Source: an uncultured Rhodobiaceae bacterium
GTDB lineage: Bacteria; Pseudomonadota; Alphaproteobacteria; Parvibaculales; Parvibaculaceae
Direction: 5' to 3'
Assembly (NCBI GenBank): GCA_913057645.1
Contig: CAJXOU010000001.1
Coordinates: 55,982-119,981 of the forward strand
Length of the DNA stretch: 64,000 nt
Below, piece by piece: positions 1 through 8,009 of this stretch. The notes under the pieces are model-generated. The model did not search any database and was not told the DNA's origin. It saw only the letters and a program-made list of their open reading frames with translations. A program made the position numbers and the translations under genes. Each line of letters starts with the position of its first letter. Position 1 is the stretch's first letter.

Positions 1-633
1 CAGGGCGGGAGCCTCGAAGCCTTCGCGCTTTGCTTCCTGCGCGACGACGGCGGAGAGATAGCCGCCCGCGCTGTCGCCGCCGACGCCGATGCGGCCGGGG
101 ATCATGCGCAGGTCTTCGGCGTTGCCTTGCGCCCATCTGTAGGCCGCGACGGCGTCATGTACCTGGGCCGGGAACCTGTGCTCCGGCGCGAGGCGATAGG
201 CGACGTTGAGGACCGCAATGCCGGCGATGTCCGAGATCATGCTGCAGAAAGTGTGGCAGGTGTCGAGATCGCCGATGACGCAGCCGCCGAAATGGAAGAA
301 GACGAGGCCGGGCAGCGGCCCGGTGCTTCCTGCCGGGAGATAGAGCCGCGCATCGAGCGGACCGCCGGGGCCCGGCACTTCGAGCGGCTGCACCTCGACG
401 CCGGAGCGCGGCGCACCGTCGAGAAGGCTCAGGCCTTCGGAGGTGGCGCTGCGCGCGGTCACCGGATCGAGCGTGGTGATGGAGGGCTGGCGCGCGCCCT
501 GCACGGCGAGCAATTGCGCGCGGGCATCGAGGATGCGGCCGTCTATCGCGAGCGGCTTGCCGCCCGACATCTTCACGAGGATGCCGTCGGGCAATTTCAG
601 CAGGGTGCGGACGATGAATTTCTGAAGGTTCAT
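1..633 (-). CDS. HSL-family alpha/beta hydrolase (esterase/lipase), 3' end outside window
   Basis: The first 211 codons are visible with no stop, so the gene continues beyond base 1. The protein shows the hormone-sensitive-lipase pattern: an oxyanion-hole stretch HFGGC near residue 114 (HGGG/HFGG class) and the nucleophile elbow GGDSAGG near residue 188, with the typical VAYRLAPEHRFP segment between them. The catalytic Asp and His would lie in the missing part. Members hydrolyse short-chain carboxyl esters in the cytoplasm. The ATG at 631-633 is the only good start before an AT-rich leader. The TetR gene upstream on the same strand could be its regulator, but this is inference. Substrate is unknown. 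Confidence 0.85.
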   Translation of the reverse strand, partial: MNLQKFIVRTLLKLPDGILVKMSGGKPLAIDGRILDARAQLLAVQGARQPSITTLDPVTARSATSEGLSLLDGAPRSGVEVQPLEVPGPGGPLDARLYLPAGSTGPLPGLVFFHFGGCVIGDLDTCHTFCSMISDIAGIAVLNVAYRLAPEHRFPAQVHDAVAAYRWAQGNAEDLRMIPGRIGVGGDSAGGYLSAVVAQEAKREGFEAPAL

Positions 634-758
634 TTTTTATTCTTTCTTTTTGGTCGAGGCGGATTGAGCGGCGCCACGACGCGGCCCTACCCTCCCCGAA
701 AAATCCTTCGCAAGCTCGAATTTTCCTGCCCTTCGCATGGCTCAGGGCGTTCTAGGCT

Positions 759-783
759 CGAAAAGGTCCACCGGACCTTTTCG
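759..783. terminator. Perfect hairpin, likely terminator after the TetR gene
   Basis: An 11-bp perfect stem (CGAAAAGGTCC / GGACCTTTTCG) closes a 3-nt loop. It lies in the 209-bp gap between the TetR gene and the hydrolase, both on the minus strand. The A/T-rich base of the stem gives a short U tract on either strand, so it may act in both directions. The rest of the gap (634-842) holds no gene. Confidence 0.5.
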
Positions 784-842
784 TTCATTGAAGCGAACCG
801 CCTCTCACCCCACAGGGGGAGGGTGGCCTCAAACAATATTCA

Positions 843-1505
843 TCACGGCGTTTCCGTCTCGCCCTTGTGCGGGAGGGCGCGGAAGCCGTTCAGGACCAGC
901 GCCGTGGCGAAGGCCGACGCATGATCCGGGTCCATTTCCGGGCGGCGGAGCATGCGGTCGCCGATTTCCATGGCGATGCCGACGACGGCGGCCATGAGGT
1001 ATTCCGCGTCGACATCCGGCAGCGTGCCGTTGCGGATGTCTTCCTCGATATATTCGCGAATTTCCTCGAAGCCCGCGATGATCTCGGGCGAATCCATGCG
1101 CACGCGCACCGTGTTCGGGTTGCGGCGCATGACCTGGAAGGTGACGCGGTCGGTCGCGAGATAATCGAAATAGGTGCGGTAGGCGTTGCGGATGAAATCC
1201 TCGAAGGTGCGCGAGCGGATGCGCTCGGCGCGAAGCCGCGGACGGATGCGGCGCATGCCCTCGTCCATCAGCGCCTCGAAGACTTCTTCCTTGCTCTTGA
1301 AGTAGTTGTAGAAGGTGCCGGACGCGAGGCCGGTCTTGCGGATGATGTCGCGCACGGATGTTGCGCCATAGCCGAGATCGGCGAAGACGGTGCGCGCGGC
1401 ATCGAGGATCGCCTCGCGGTTGTTGTGCTTTGTGAGTTCGCGCTTGCCCGGCGTCTTCGTCTTCTTGTCGTCGCCGGGCGGCGCGTCCCTTACGCCGGTG
1501 CTCAT
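843..1505 (-). CDS. TetR/AcrR-family transcriptional regulator
   Basis: About 220 residues. The N-terminal helix-turn-helix is clear: REAILDAARTVFADLGYGAT, then SVRDIIRKTGLASGTFYNYFKSKEEVFEAL, the signature of TetR DNA-binding domains. The C-terminal ligand domain is diverged and names no ligand. The ATG at 1503-1505 is preferred over an ATG seven codons upstream because the extra residues are only a basic run. A palindrome about 125 bp upstream is a candidate autoregulatory operator. Neighbours are a hydrolase downstream on the same strand and a PAS protein upstream; either could be a target. Family is certain, targets are not. Confidence 0.85.
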   Translation of the reverse strand: MSTGVRDAPPGDDKKTKTPGKRELTKHNNREAILDAARTVFADLGYGATSVRDIIRKTGLASGTFYNYFKSKEEVFEALMDEGMRRIRPRLRAERIRSRTFEDFIRNAYRTYFDYLATDRVTFQVMRRNPNTVRVRMDSPEIIAGFEEIREYIEEDIRNGTLPDVDAEYLMAAVVGIAMEIGDRMLRRPEMDPDHASAFATALVLNGFRALPHKGETETP

Positions 1506-1630
1506 GCGCCGCCGCCTGCCCCGCAAGGGGCTTTCGCTCGTATCATCATCCCTCCGAGGTGCGCCGGACGGGGCTGCCCCGCCCCGATGCCGGCACGCCA
1601 GACTCAGTCACATGACGCACTCTAGCCCAA

Positions 1631-1645
1631 TGACGAAAATCGTCA
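1631..1645. promoter_or_regulatory. Palindrome TGACGA-AAA-TCGTCA, candidate TetR operator
   Basis: Two perfect 6-bp arms around a 3-bp centre lie in the 211-bp gap upstream of the TetR gene. Size and symmetry fit a TetR-type operator, which is often autoregulatory. A second, weaker inverted repeat (CAGG-GTCAA-CCTG) follows just downstream. No binding data exist here, so the assignment is inference from position. Confidence 0.4.
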
Positions 1646-1716
1646 ACTTTCCGCAGGGTCAACCTGCCCCAGAAGACCTTATATTTCATATGGTTAGCTT
1701 CGGATGGGCGGCGCGC

Positions 1717-2280
1717 TCAATCGAATGAATAGGCCGCGACAAGCCGCGTGACCGTTTCGTCGTCATCCGACAGCGGCAGGTGCACGCACTGGAACTTGCG
1801 GTAGCCGCGGCCGAGCCAGTCGAGCCGGCCGCCAAGCGCGACGGGGCCCTTGCCCGCGAGCAGATTTTCGAGAGCGGCGAGACGCTCTTCCAGGCGTTCA
1901 CCTTCATGCCCCTCGCGGAGCGCCTGACCGGTGCGGTCGATGCCGCCCATTTCGACGATGCGCGTGCCGACGAGACGGTAACGGAAATCGAGCGGATGGT
2001 AGGTGACGTCGGCGATGGTGATCCAGGGCATGAGGCGGGGGATCTCGACCGGATCGATGTCGGACGGTGCGGGCATGCGCCGCGCACCCCGCTTCCTTTC
2101 CCAATATGAGATCAGGCCCGGAAGCGGCTGCCAGAGCGCATCCAGATCCTCGAGCGGCGTCAATCCTCCCTCGGCGACCAGCATGGCCGACCTCCTGACC
2201 GGAATATTCTCTGCCTCGGATTCACGCGATGCAACCATTTCAATCCCGTTCAAACGGCGGGGAAATGCCGGTTGACTCAC
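1717..2280 (-). CDS. PAS-domain protein (PAS_5-like)
   Basis: 187 residues at most; an internal ATG at 2236-2238 is a possible alternative start. The body matches the alphaproteobacterial PAS_5 type: LPGLISYWERKRGARRMPAPSDI, then IPRLMPWITIADV and DFRYRLVGTRIVE, ending in a beta strand typical of PAS folds. There is no output domain, so it is likely a stand-alone sensory or adaptor protein in the cytoplasm. It is divergent from the thioesterase operon. The two possible 5' ends overlap (2229-2280), so the longest version is doubtful. Ligand and partner are unknown. Confidence 0.7.
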   Translation of the reverse strand: MSQPAFPRRLNGIEMVASRESEAENIPVRRSAMLVAEGGLTPLEDLDALWQPLPGLISYWERKRGARRMPAPSDIDPVEIPRLMPWITIADVTYHPLDFRYRLVGTRIVEMGGIDRTGQALREGHEGERLEERLAALENLLAGKGPVALGGRLDWLGRGYRKFQCVHLPLSDDDETVTRLVAAYSFD

Positions 2281-2324
2281 ATGCGGGCGATGGCGCTACT
2301 AGGGGCCCACAATGCGAGGGCGGC

Positions 2325-2846
2325 ATGACGGACGACGAGATTACCGAGGAACATATTGCGCTGATGAAGGACGTGCTGATCCAGCATGTGCCGCATGCAC
2401 GCGCGCTCGGCATGAACGTCGTCAACGCGAAGCGCAGCGAGGCGTGGCTGTCGGTGCCCTACGACGAAAAGCTGGTGGGCAACCCGGAGACGGGCGTGAT
2501 CCATGGCGGCGTCATCACCTCGCTCCTCGACAATGCCTGCGGCATCGCGGTGCAGCTCGCGCTGCCCGCGCGGATGTCGATCGCGACGCTCGACCTGCGG
2601 CTCGACTACATGAAGCCCGCGACGCCGAAACTCGACCTCACCGCGCATACGCATTGCTACAAGGTGACGACGAACATCGCCTTCGTGCGCGGCACGGCCT
2701 ATCACACGGATGAGGACGACCCCATCGCGACCTGCGTCGGCACCTTCATGCTGGCGGCGAACCGCGCGGTGCCGATGCCGATCTCGCCGGAAGCGGCGGC
2801 GGAAGCGATGAAGTTCCTCGAGAAGAACAAGGGCGACAAGGCATGA
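2325..2846 (+). CDS. PaaI-type hotdog acyl-CoA thioesterase
   Basis: 173 residues with the hotdog-thioesterase core: GNPETGVIHGGVITSLLDNACG, in which HGG and the following Asp sit where the active-site and oxyanion residues of PaaI/ACOT13 proteins lie. These enzymes hydrolyse acyl-CoA to free acid and CoA in the cytoplasm. The ATG at 2325 is chosen because GAGGG precedes it and the homologous region starts there; in-frame ATGs at 2229 and 2265 would add low-complexity residues. It overlaps the next gene by 4 bp (ATGA), so the two are translationally coupled. Acyl chain preference cannot be read from the sequence. Confidence 0.85.
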   Translation: MTDDEITEEHIALMKDVLIQHVPHARALGMNVVNAKRSEAWLSVPYDEKLVGNPETGVIHGGVITSLLDNACGIAVQLALPARMSIATLDLRLDYMKPATPKLDLTAHTHCYKVTTNIAFVRGTAYHTDEDDPIATCVGTFMLAANRAVPMPISPEAAAEAMKFLEKNKGDKA

Positions 2847-3295
2847 GCGAGAAGAAGACGCCGCCCGACATCAACGCGCTCATGCAGGCGATCCCCTATG
2901 CGCGCTTTCTCGGCATCACCGTCGACCAGCGCGGCAACGAGATCACCACCGTGATGCATTTCAAGGAAGAGCTGATCGGCAATCCGGTGCTGCCCGCGCT
3001 TCACGGCGGCACCATCGGCGCGTTTCTCGAAACGACGGCCATCGCGCAGCTCGCCTTCGAGTTTTCCGAGGGCGACGCGGCGGGGAGCGCGCTGCCGAAG
3101 CCCATCGGGCTCACCATCGACTATCTGCGCTCCGGCAAGCCGGTCGATACTTACGGCCGCGCCGAAATCACCAAACAGGGGCGGCGTGTCGCCACCGTGC
3201 GGGCGGAAGCCTGGCAGGACGACCGCTCGCGGCCGATCGCGGCGGCGCATGGCCATTTCCTGCTGAAGCCGGCGGACGACCCCGCCGGGTCATGA
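2843..3295 (+). CDS. Second hotdog thioesterase-family protein
   Basis: 150 residues with the pattern ELIGNPVLPALHGGTIGAFLETTA. The HGG is kept, but the Asp that follows it in the upstream paralogue is replaced by Glu/Thr positions (GAFLETT), so catalysis may use Glu or be altered. It begins inside the stop of the first thioesterase and itself overlaps the MATE gene by 4 bp, making a tight three-gene operon. The two thioesterases may form a heteromer or act on different chain lengths; that is inference. Confidence 0.8.
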   Translation: MSEKKTPPDINALMQAIPYARFLGITVDQRGNEITTVMHFKEELIGNPVLPALHGGTIGAFLETTAIAQLAFEFSEGDAAGSALPKPIGLTIDYLRSGKPVDTYGRAEITKQGRRVATVRAEAWQDDRSRPIAAAHGHFLLKPADDPAGS

Positions 3296-4620
3296 GCGCC
3301 GCCGAGGGAAACAGGCACCGGCAGGTCAGTCACCGGACCGTGCTCGCCATCGCCGTTCCCATCGTCATTTCCAATATCTCGACGCCGCTGCTCGGCTTTG
3401 CCGATACCGCCGTGATGGGGCGCATGGGCGACCCGAAATATATCGGCGCGGTGGCGCTCGGCGCGCTGATCTTCACGATGGTCTACTGGACGTTCGGTTT
3501 CCTGCGGATGGGGACGACCGGACTGACGGCGCAGGCGGAAGGCGCCGACGACGGCGAGGAAATCCGCGCCGCACTCGGGCGCGCGGTGCTGATTGCGGGC
3601 GCGATCGGCGCAGGGCTCATCGTGGCTCAATGGCCGGTTTCCTTCATTGCCTTCCGGCTGCTCGACGGCGGCGCGGAGGTGGAAAGCCTCGCGCGCGTCT
3701 ATTTCGACATCCGCATATGGAGCGCGCCTTTCGCGCTCGCGAATTACGCGCTTGCCGGATGGTTCATCGGGCTCGGGCGCGCGAAAGTCGCGCTGGTGCT
3801 GCAGGTGTTCCTCAACCTGGTGAATGTCTTCTTCAACATCTGGCTGGCGCTCGGGCTCGGCTGGGGCGTGGCGGGCATTGCGGCGGGGACGCTGATCGCG
3901 GAAGTGTCGGCGGCGGCGCTCGGTCTCCTGCTCGCGGCCCGCGCGCTCGGCGCCTATCCGGGCACGTGGACGCGGGCGAGGCTGCTCGATGCGGCGCGGC
4001 TCGCGCGCACCATCGCCGTCAACCGCGACATCATGATCCGCACCATCGTGCTGCTGCTGTCGTTTGCCTGGTTCACGGCGAAGAGCGCGGAGGCCGGGAC
4101 GGTGACGCTCGCCGTCAACTCGATCCTGCTGCAATTCGTGACGGTGAGCGCGTTCTTCCTCGACGGCTTCGCGCTTGCCGCCGAAACGCTGGTCGGCAAG
4201 GCGACGGGGGCGCGGAACCTGAGACAGTTCGACATGGCGGCGAAACTCTCGACCGCCTGGGCGGGCGGCATTTCGCTCGTGCTGAGCGCGGCGATCTTCC
4301 TCTTCGGCGAGGCGGTGATCGATTTCCTGACCATCGATGCGGAAGTGAGGAGCGCGGCGCGGGTCTATCTCGCCTGGGCGGCGGTGCTGCCGGTGCTGTC
4401 GGTCTGGTGCTACCAGCTCGACGGCATCTTCATCGGCGCGACGCGCAGCACCGAGATGCGGAATGCGGCGCTCGTTTCGAGCGGCCTCTTCCTCGTTCTC
4501 TGGTGGCTCTTCCTGCCTTACGGCAATCACGGCCTCTGGGCGGCGCTGGCGGGCTTCAACCTGATGCGGGCGGCCTCGCTCGGGTTCTATTATCCGAGGC
4601 TCAGGCGGGCGCTCGCCTGA
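3292..4620 (+). CDS. MATE-family efflux transporter (DinF-like)
   Basis: 442 residues with about twelve hydrophobic segments. The N-terminal IVISNISTPLLGFADTAVMG stretch is characteristic of the DinF branch of MATE antiporters, which export toxic organic compounds using Na+ or H+ gradients across the inner membrane. The ATG overlaps the end of the second thioesterase by 4 bp, so it is the third gene of that operon. It ends 3 bp before the convergent arsC. Pairing with thioesterases suggests export of a lipid-related or free-acid product, but that is only an inference. Confidence 0.88.
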   Translation: MSAAEGNRHRQVSHRTVLAIAVPIVISNISTPLLGFADTAVMGRMGDPKYIGAVALGALIFTMVYWTFGFLRMGTTGLTAQAEGADDGEEIRAALGRAVLIAGAIGAGLIVAQWPVSFIAFRLLDGGAEVESLARVYFDIRIWSAPFALANYALAGWFIGLGRAKVALVLQVFLNLVNVFFNIWLALGLGWGVAGIAAGTLIAEVSAAALGLLLAARALGAYPGTWTRARLLDAARLARTIAVNRDIMIRTIVLLLSFAWFTAKSAEAGTVTLAVNSILLQFVTVSAFFLDGFALAAETLVGKATGARNLRQFDMAAKLSTAWAGGISLVLSAAIFLFGEAVIDFLTIDAEVRSAARVYLAWAAVLPVLSVWCYQLDGIFIGATRSTEMRNAALVSSGLFLVLWWLFLPYGNHGLWAALAGFNLMRAASLGFYYPRLRRALA

Positions 4621-4623
4621 GCG

Positions 4624-4974
4624 TTACAGAATCTCCAGCACGCTTTCGGGCGGACGGCCGATCTTCGCCTTGCCGCCCGCGACGACGATGGGGCGCTCGA
4701 TCAGGATCGGGTTGTCGACCATGGCCCGGATGAGCTTTTCATCCGTCAGCTTTTCGCTGTCGAGGCCGAGCTCCTTGTAGACCGCCTCGCCTTTCCGGAT
4801 GAGATCGCGCGGCTTCATCTTCAGTTTCTTCAGGATCGCCTGAAGTTCGGCGGCGCTGGGCGGGGCCTTCAGATAGTCGACGACGAGCGGCTCGATGCCC
4901 CGCTCTTCCAGGAGCGCGAGCGTCTGGCGCGACTTCGAGCAGCGCGGGTTGTGATAGATGGTGGGGCGGGCCAT
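4624..4974 (-). CDS. arsC: ArsC-family arsenate reductase (glutaredoxin-dependent type)
   Basis: 116 residues. The catalytic cysteine sits in NPRCSKSR at position 12, and the anion-binding arginines of the family are present (KPRDLIRKG, LIERPIVV, KIGRPPE). The enzyme reduces arsenate to arsenite with glutathione and glutaredoxin in the cytoplasm. No arsenite pump or ArsR lies nearby; the gene follows pyrD by 12 bp. It may therefore be a housekeeping member (YffB/ArsC-like) rather than part of an ars resistance operon. Family is sure, substrate moderately sure. Confidence 0.85.
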   Translation of the reverse strand: MARPTIYHNPRCSKSRQTLALLEERGIEPLVVDYLKAPPSAAELQAILKKLKMKPRDLIRKGEAVYKELGLDSEKLTDEKLIRAMVDNPILIERPIVVAGGKAKIGRPPESVLEIL

Positions 4975-4986
4975 GAGCTTGCCTTT

Positions 4987-6045
4987 CTAGAGTTCGACGT
5001 CCGCGCCGACGGCATCCTTCAGATGCGCGAAGCCATCCGCGGCAAGGCGGGCGGCGAGCCCCTGCTTGATGCGGGAGACGAGCGCGGGACCTTCATAGGT
5101 GAGCGCGGAGTAAAGCTGGACGAGGGACGCCCCGGCGCGGATTTTCGCATAGGCGTCGTCGCCCGACATGATGCCGCCGACGCCGACAAGCGGAATGCGG
5201 CCTTTCGTCAGACGGTACATGTCGCGCAACACGCCGGTCGACATGGCGAAGAGCGGCGCGCCGGAAAGACCGCCGGTCTCGCCCGCGTGCACGCCGGAGA
5301 CGAGGCCCTCGCGGGCGATGGTGGTGTTCGAAACGATGAGGCCGTCGAGGCCTTCGGCGAGGGCGACCTCGGTAATGTCGGTGAGTTCCTCCTCGTTCAG
5401 ATCCGGCGCGATCTTGAGAAGGACCGGCGTCGGGCGCGCGCGGTCCGTGCGGCGCGCGGCAAGGACACGGGCGACCAGGCCCTGCAGCTCCGCCCGGCTC
5501 TGCAGCGCGCGCAGGCCCGGCGTGTTGGGCGAGGAGATGTTCACCGTGAAATAGGCGGCGAGCCCGTCGAACATGCGGATACCCGCCTCGTAGTCGGCAA
5601 CGCGGTCGGCGGCGTCCTTGTTGGCGCCGATGTTGACGCCGACGATGCCCGGACGGCGGCGCCGCGCGAGCAGGCGCTTCTTCAGCGCCTCGTGGCCTTC
5701 ATTGTTGAAGCCGAGACGATTGATGACGGCGCGATGGACCGGCAGGCGGAAGATGCGCGGGCGCGGATTGCCGGATTGCGGCAGCGGCGTCACCGTGCCG
5801 ACTTCGGCAAAGCCCATGCCGAGCGCGAGCATGGCGTCCGGCACCTCGCCGTTCTTGTCGAAACCGGCCGCGATGCCGACCGGGTTCTCGAAGTGAAGAC
5901 CGAAAAGATCGACGCCGAGGGAGACGGGATCGGACCCGTGCCGGCTCGGCCCGAGGCCCATGCGGAGCGCGCGGATCGTCAGACGGTGCGCGGTTTCGGG
6001 ATCGACGATGCTGGCGAAGGGACGGACGAGCGGGAAAAGATCCAT
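4987..6045 (-). CDS. pyrD: Dihydroorotate dehydrogenase (quinone), class 2
   Basis: 352 residues, normal for class 2 enzymes. The N-terminal helix (MDLFPLVRPFASIVDPETAHRL) is the membrane-associating segment, followed by NPVGIAAGFDKNGE and GFAEVGTVTPLPQSGNPRPR, the FMN and substrate-binding signatures. The catalytic-base Ser lies in FTVNISSPNTPGLR. It oxidises dihydroorotate to orotate in pyrimidine synthesis, passing electrons to ubiquinone. The DUF952 gene ends 5 bp upstream and arsC follows 12 bp downstream, giving a three-gene operon. Confidence 0.96.
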   Translation of the reverse strand: MDLFPLVRPFASIVDPETAHRLTIRALRMGLGPSRHGSDPVSLGVDLFGLHFENPVGIAAGFDKNGEVPDAMLALGMGFAEVGTVTPLPQSGNPRPRIFRLPVHRAVINRLGFNNEGHEALKKRLLARRRRPGIVGVNIGANKDAADRVADYEAGIRMFDGLAAYFTVNISSPNTPGLRALQSRAELQGLVARVLAARRTDRARPTPVLLKIAPDLNEEELTDITEVALAEGLDGLIVSNTTIAREGLVSGVHAGETGGLSGAPLFAMSTGVLRDMYRLTKGRIPLVGVGGIMSGDDAYAKIRAGASLVQLYSALTYEGPALVSRIKQGLAARLAADGFAHLKDAVGADVEL

Positions 6046-6050
6046 GCGGT

Positions 6051-6422
6051 TCAGCTTTCCACCCCGCCGGTCACATGAGAAGGGAAAACATGCGCGCCCT
6101 CGCCGTCGAGCGGCAGGGGGTCGACGCGGGCGACGGCCGCGACGGGCAGAACGTCATAGAGATGGGGGAAGAGCGCGCCGCCGCGGGACGGCTCCCATTT
6201 GAGCGCTTCGCCGAGCGCTTCCGCATCGACAGCGACCAGCAGAAGCCCCTTGCGGCCGGCAAAATGACGCTCGGCCGTTTCCGCTGCCTGTTCGGCGGTC
6301 GAGAAATGGATGAAGCCGTCGTCGATGTCGACGGCGGAGCCGATAAAGCGGCCTTCCGCCTCGGCGGCGATCCATTCGTGCTCGCTGACGATCTTGTAGA
6401 TAAGGCTGGTACTCGATGACAC
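6051..6422 (-). CDS. DUF952 family protein
   Basis: 123 residues starting at a GTG (6420-6422) with GGGAGA at the expected distance. The sequence LIYKIVSEHEW near the start and DDGFIHFSTAEQAAETAERHF in the middle are typical of DUF952, a small cytoplasmic fold related to ADP-ribosyltransferase-like proteins in some classifications. Its function is unknown. Coupling to pyrD with a 5-bp gap suggests a shared transcript. Family confident, role unknown. Confidence 0.8.
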   Translation of the reverse strand: MSSSTSLIYKIVSEHEWIAAEAEGRFIGSAVDIDDGFIHFSTAEQAAETAERHFAGRKGLLLVAVDAEALGEALKWEPSRGGALFPHLYDVLPVAAVARVDPLPLDGEGAHVFPSHVTGGVES

Positions 6423-6542
6423 GGCGGGTCTCCCGATGCGGGCGCACTTTAGCGAGGGGCCGCCCCGGCTACAAGACTATGGATAGGAACTAAATCCTGT
6501 GCCATTCTGCGGGCCGCCCCTCGCGGAGGAGGAACACCGGCC

Positions 6543-7178
6543 ATGCCCCGCCCGCTTTCCCATGCCCGCATCTGGGCCGCCATCGACGCGCTGGCGGCGC
6601 GGCACGGCATGAGCGTTTCGGGCCTCGCCAAGGCGGCGGGGCTCGACCCCACGACCTTCAACAAGTCGAAGCGCGTGACGGCGGCCGGGCGGCCGCGCTG
6701 GCCGAACACGGAAAGCCTGTCGCGCATCCTGCAGGCGACGGGAGCGGAACTCGAGGACCTGCTGCTGCCGGAAGACGGCGCAGCGCGGACGCCGAACCGG
6801 GTGCCGCTGATCGGGCTCGCGCAGGCGGGCACAGGCGGCTATTTCGACGATGCGGGCTTTCCCGTCGGCGGCGGCTGGGAGGAAACGGCGTTTCCCGAAA
6901 TCAGGGACGAGCATGCCTATGCGCTGGAGGTCACCGGCGACAGCATGGAACCCTTCTACCGCGAGGGCGACGTCATCGTGGTGTCGCCCGCGGCGGAAGT
7001 CCGGCGCGGCGACCGCGTGGTGGTGAAGACGATCGCGGGCGAGGTGATGGCGAAGGTGCTGGTGCGGCGGACGCAAACCCGCGTGGAACTTCATTCCTTC
7101 AATCCCGAGCACGACCCCCGCGTGCTGAAGCCGCAGGAGATCCTCTGGATGGCGCGGATCGTCTGGGCGAGCCAGTAG
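6543..7178 (+). CDS. LexA/CI-like S24-domain transcriptional regulator
   Basis: 211 residues. An N-terminal XRE-type helix-turn-helix (MSVSGLAKAAGLDPTTFNKSKR) is followed by a C-terminal S24 peptidase domain with the nucleophile in VTGDSMEP and the catalytic Lys likely in RVVVKTIAGEVMAKVL. Such proteins are repressors that can self-cleave when RecA is active, or act as non-cleaving phage-type regulators. The Ala-Gly cleavage pair may be in LAQAGTGG. A very good ribosome site (GGAGGAGG) precedes the ATG. There is no phage around it, so it is probably a resident chromosomal regulator. Confidence 0.85.
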   Translation: MPRPLSHARIWAAIDALAARHGMSVSGLAKAAGLDPTTFNKSKRVTAAGRPRWPNTESLSRILQATGAELEDLLLPEDGAARTPNRVPLIGLAQAGTGGYFDDAGFPVGGGWEETAFPEIRDEHAYALEVTGDSMEPFYREGDVIVVSPAAEVRRGDRVVVKTIAGEVMAKVLVRRTQTRVELHSFNPEHDPRVLKPQEILWMARIVWASQ

Positions 7179-7181
7179 CTT

Positions 7182-8009
7182 CTATCTCTTGCCGGGGGTG
7201 GCGGCAGGCCGGTCCAGCGGCTCCATGCGGCCGAGGCGGAGGGCGACGATGCGCGACACGGCCGCCATGTCGCCGCCGTCGAGCGCCTGCTTCAATTCGA
7301 GGGCGGCGTCGCGGAGAATGGTTTCGAGCGCCGTGCGGGGCTTGCGGGCGGTAATGCCGCCGATCAGTTCGGAAGCGCGCGCGAGGCGGTCCGCGCCGCC
7401 GAAACCGGCAAGCTGGAACGCATATTGCCAGGCGATCGACATGTTGGCGGGGTCAAGCGCGAGAGCCTGTTCGTAGGCGGCGATGCCCGCTTCCGCCGAC
7501 GCACCATAGACGACATTGCCGAGCGGCCCGCCCTCATAGGCGATTTCGAGATGCCAGCCGCCAAGCGCGGCATGGGCCCAGGCATTGTCCGCATTGAGGG
7601 CGAGCGCGCGGTCGATATGGTCACGGGCCTCGCTCGCCATGCCCTTGAAATGCGCGGCCATGCTGCCTTCGCGCCGCGCGACGAGGCCGAGTGCGACGGC
7701 GACGGCGAGATGCGCCTCAGGCCTGTCCGGCGCGCGCGCAACGGCGCGGCGGCCGTCGCGCAGCGCCGCTTCGAAATGCGCGAGACGCGCTTCGCCGGTG
7801 GCAACGAAATCGCCGCGCACCATTTCCGCGCGCGAGGCGAGCGCGTCGCCCTCGCCTGTCTGAACCTTGCGGGCGAGCAAGGCGGCGCGGCCGAAAGCGC
7901 CGCTGTCGAACGCCGCCTGCGCCTCGACGAGACCGCGATCGAGCGCGACGGCGGGCGCGGCGGCAAACAGCGCTGCACAGAGGAGCATGACAGCGCACAC
8001 GACCCTCAT
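7182..8009 (-). CDS. Exported TPR-repeat protein
   Basis: 275 residues from the ATG at 8007-8009. Residues 1-22 (MRVVCAVMLLCAALFAAAPA) form a signal peptide, which fixes this start over a longer reading. The mature protein carries TPR-like helices (ARDHIDRALALNADNAWAHAALGGWHLEIAYEGG and YEQALALDPANMSIAWQYAFQLA). It should sit in the periplasm as a scaffold. Its ATG overlaps the stop of the lipoprotein gene upstream by 4 bp, so the pair is coupled and probably functions together. Function is unknown. Confidence 0.75.
   Translation of the reverse strand: MRVVCAVMLLCAALFAAAPAVALDRGLVEAQAAFDSGAFGRAALLARKVQTGEGDALASRAEMVRGDFVATGEARLAHFEAALRDGRRAVARAPDRPEAHLAVAVALGLVARREGSMAAHFKGMASEARDHIDRALALNADNAWAHAALGGWHLEIAYEGGPLGNVVYGASAEAGIAAYEQALALDPANMSIAWQYAFQLAGFGGADRLARASELIGGITARKPRTALETILRDAALELKQALDGGDMAAVSRIVALRLGRMEPLDRPAATPGKR

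Noticed and set aside
127..924. Long plus-strand frame over the first hydrolase and the gap
   Set aside because: It is the complement of a clear hydrolase gene on the minus strand, is Arg-rich with no start signal, and runs through a terminator hairpin.
4624..4974. Arsenic resistance operon
   Set aside because: arsC stands alone behind pyrD; no arsB, acr3 or arsR is present.
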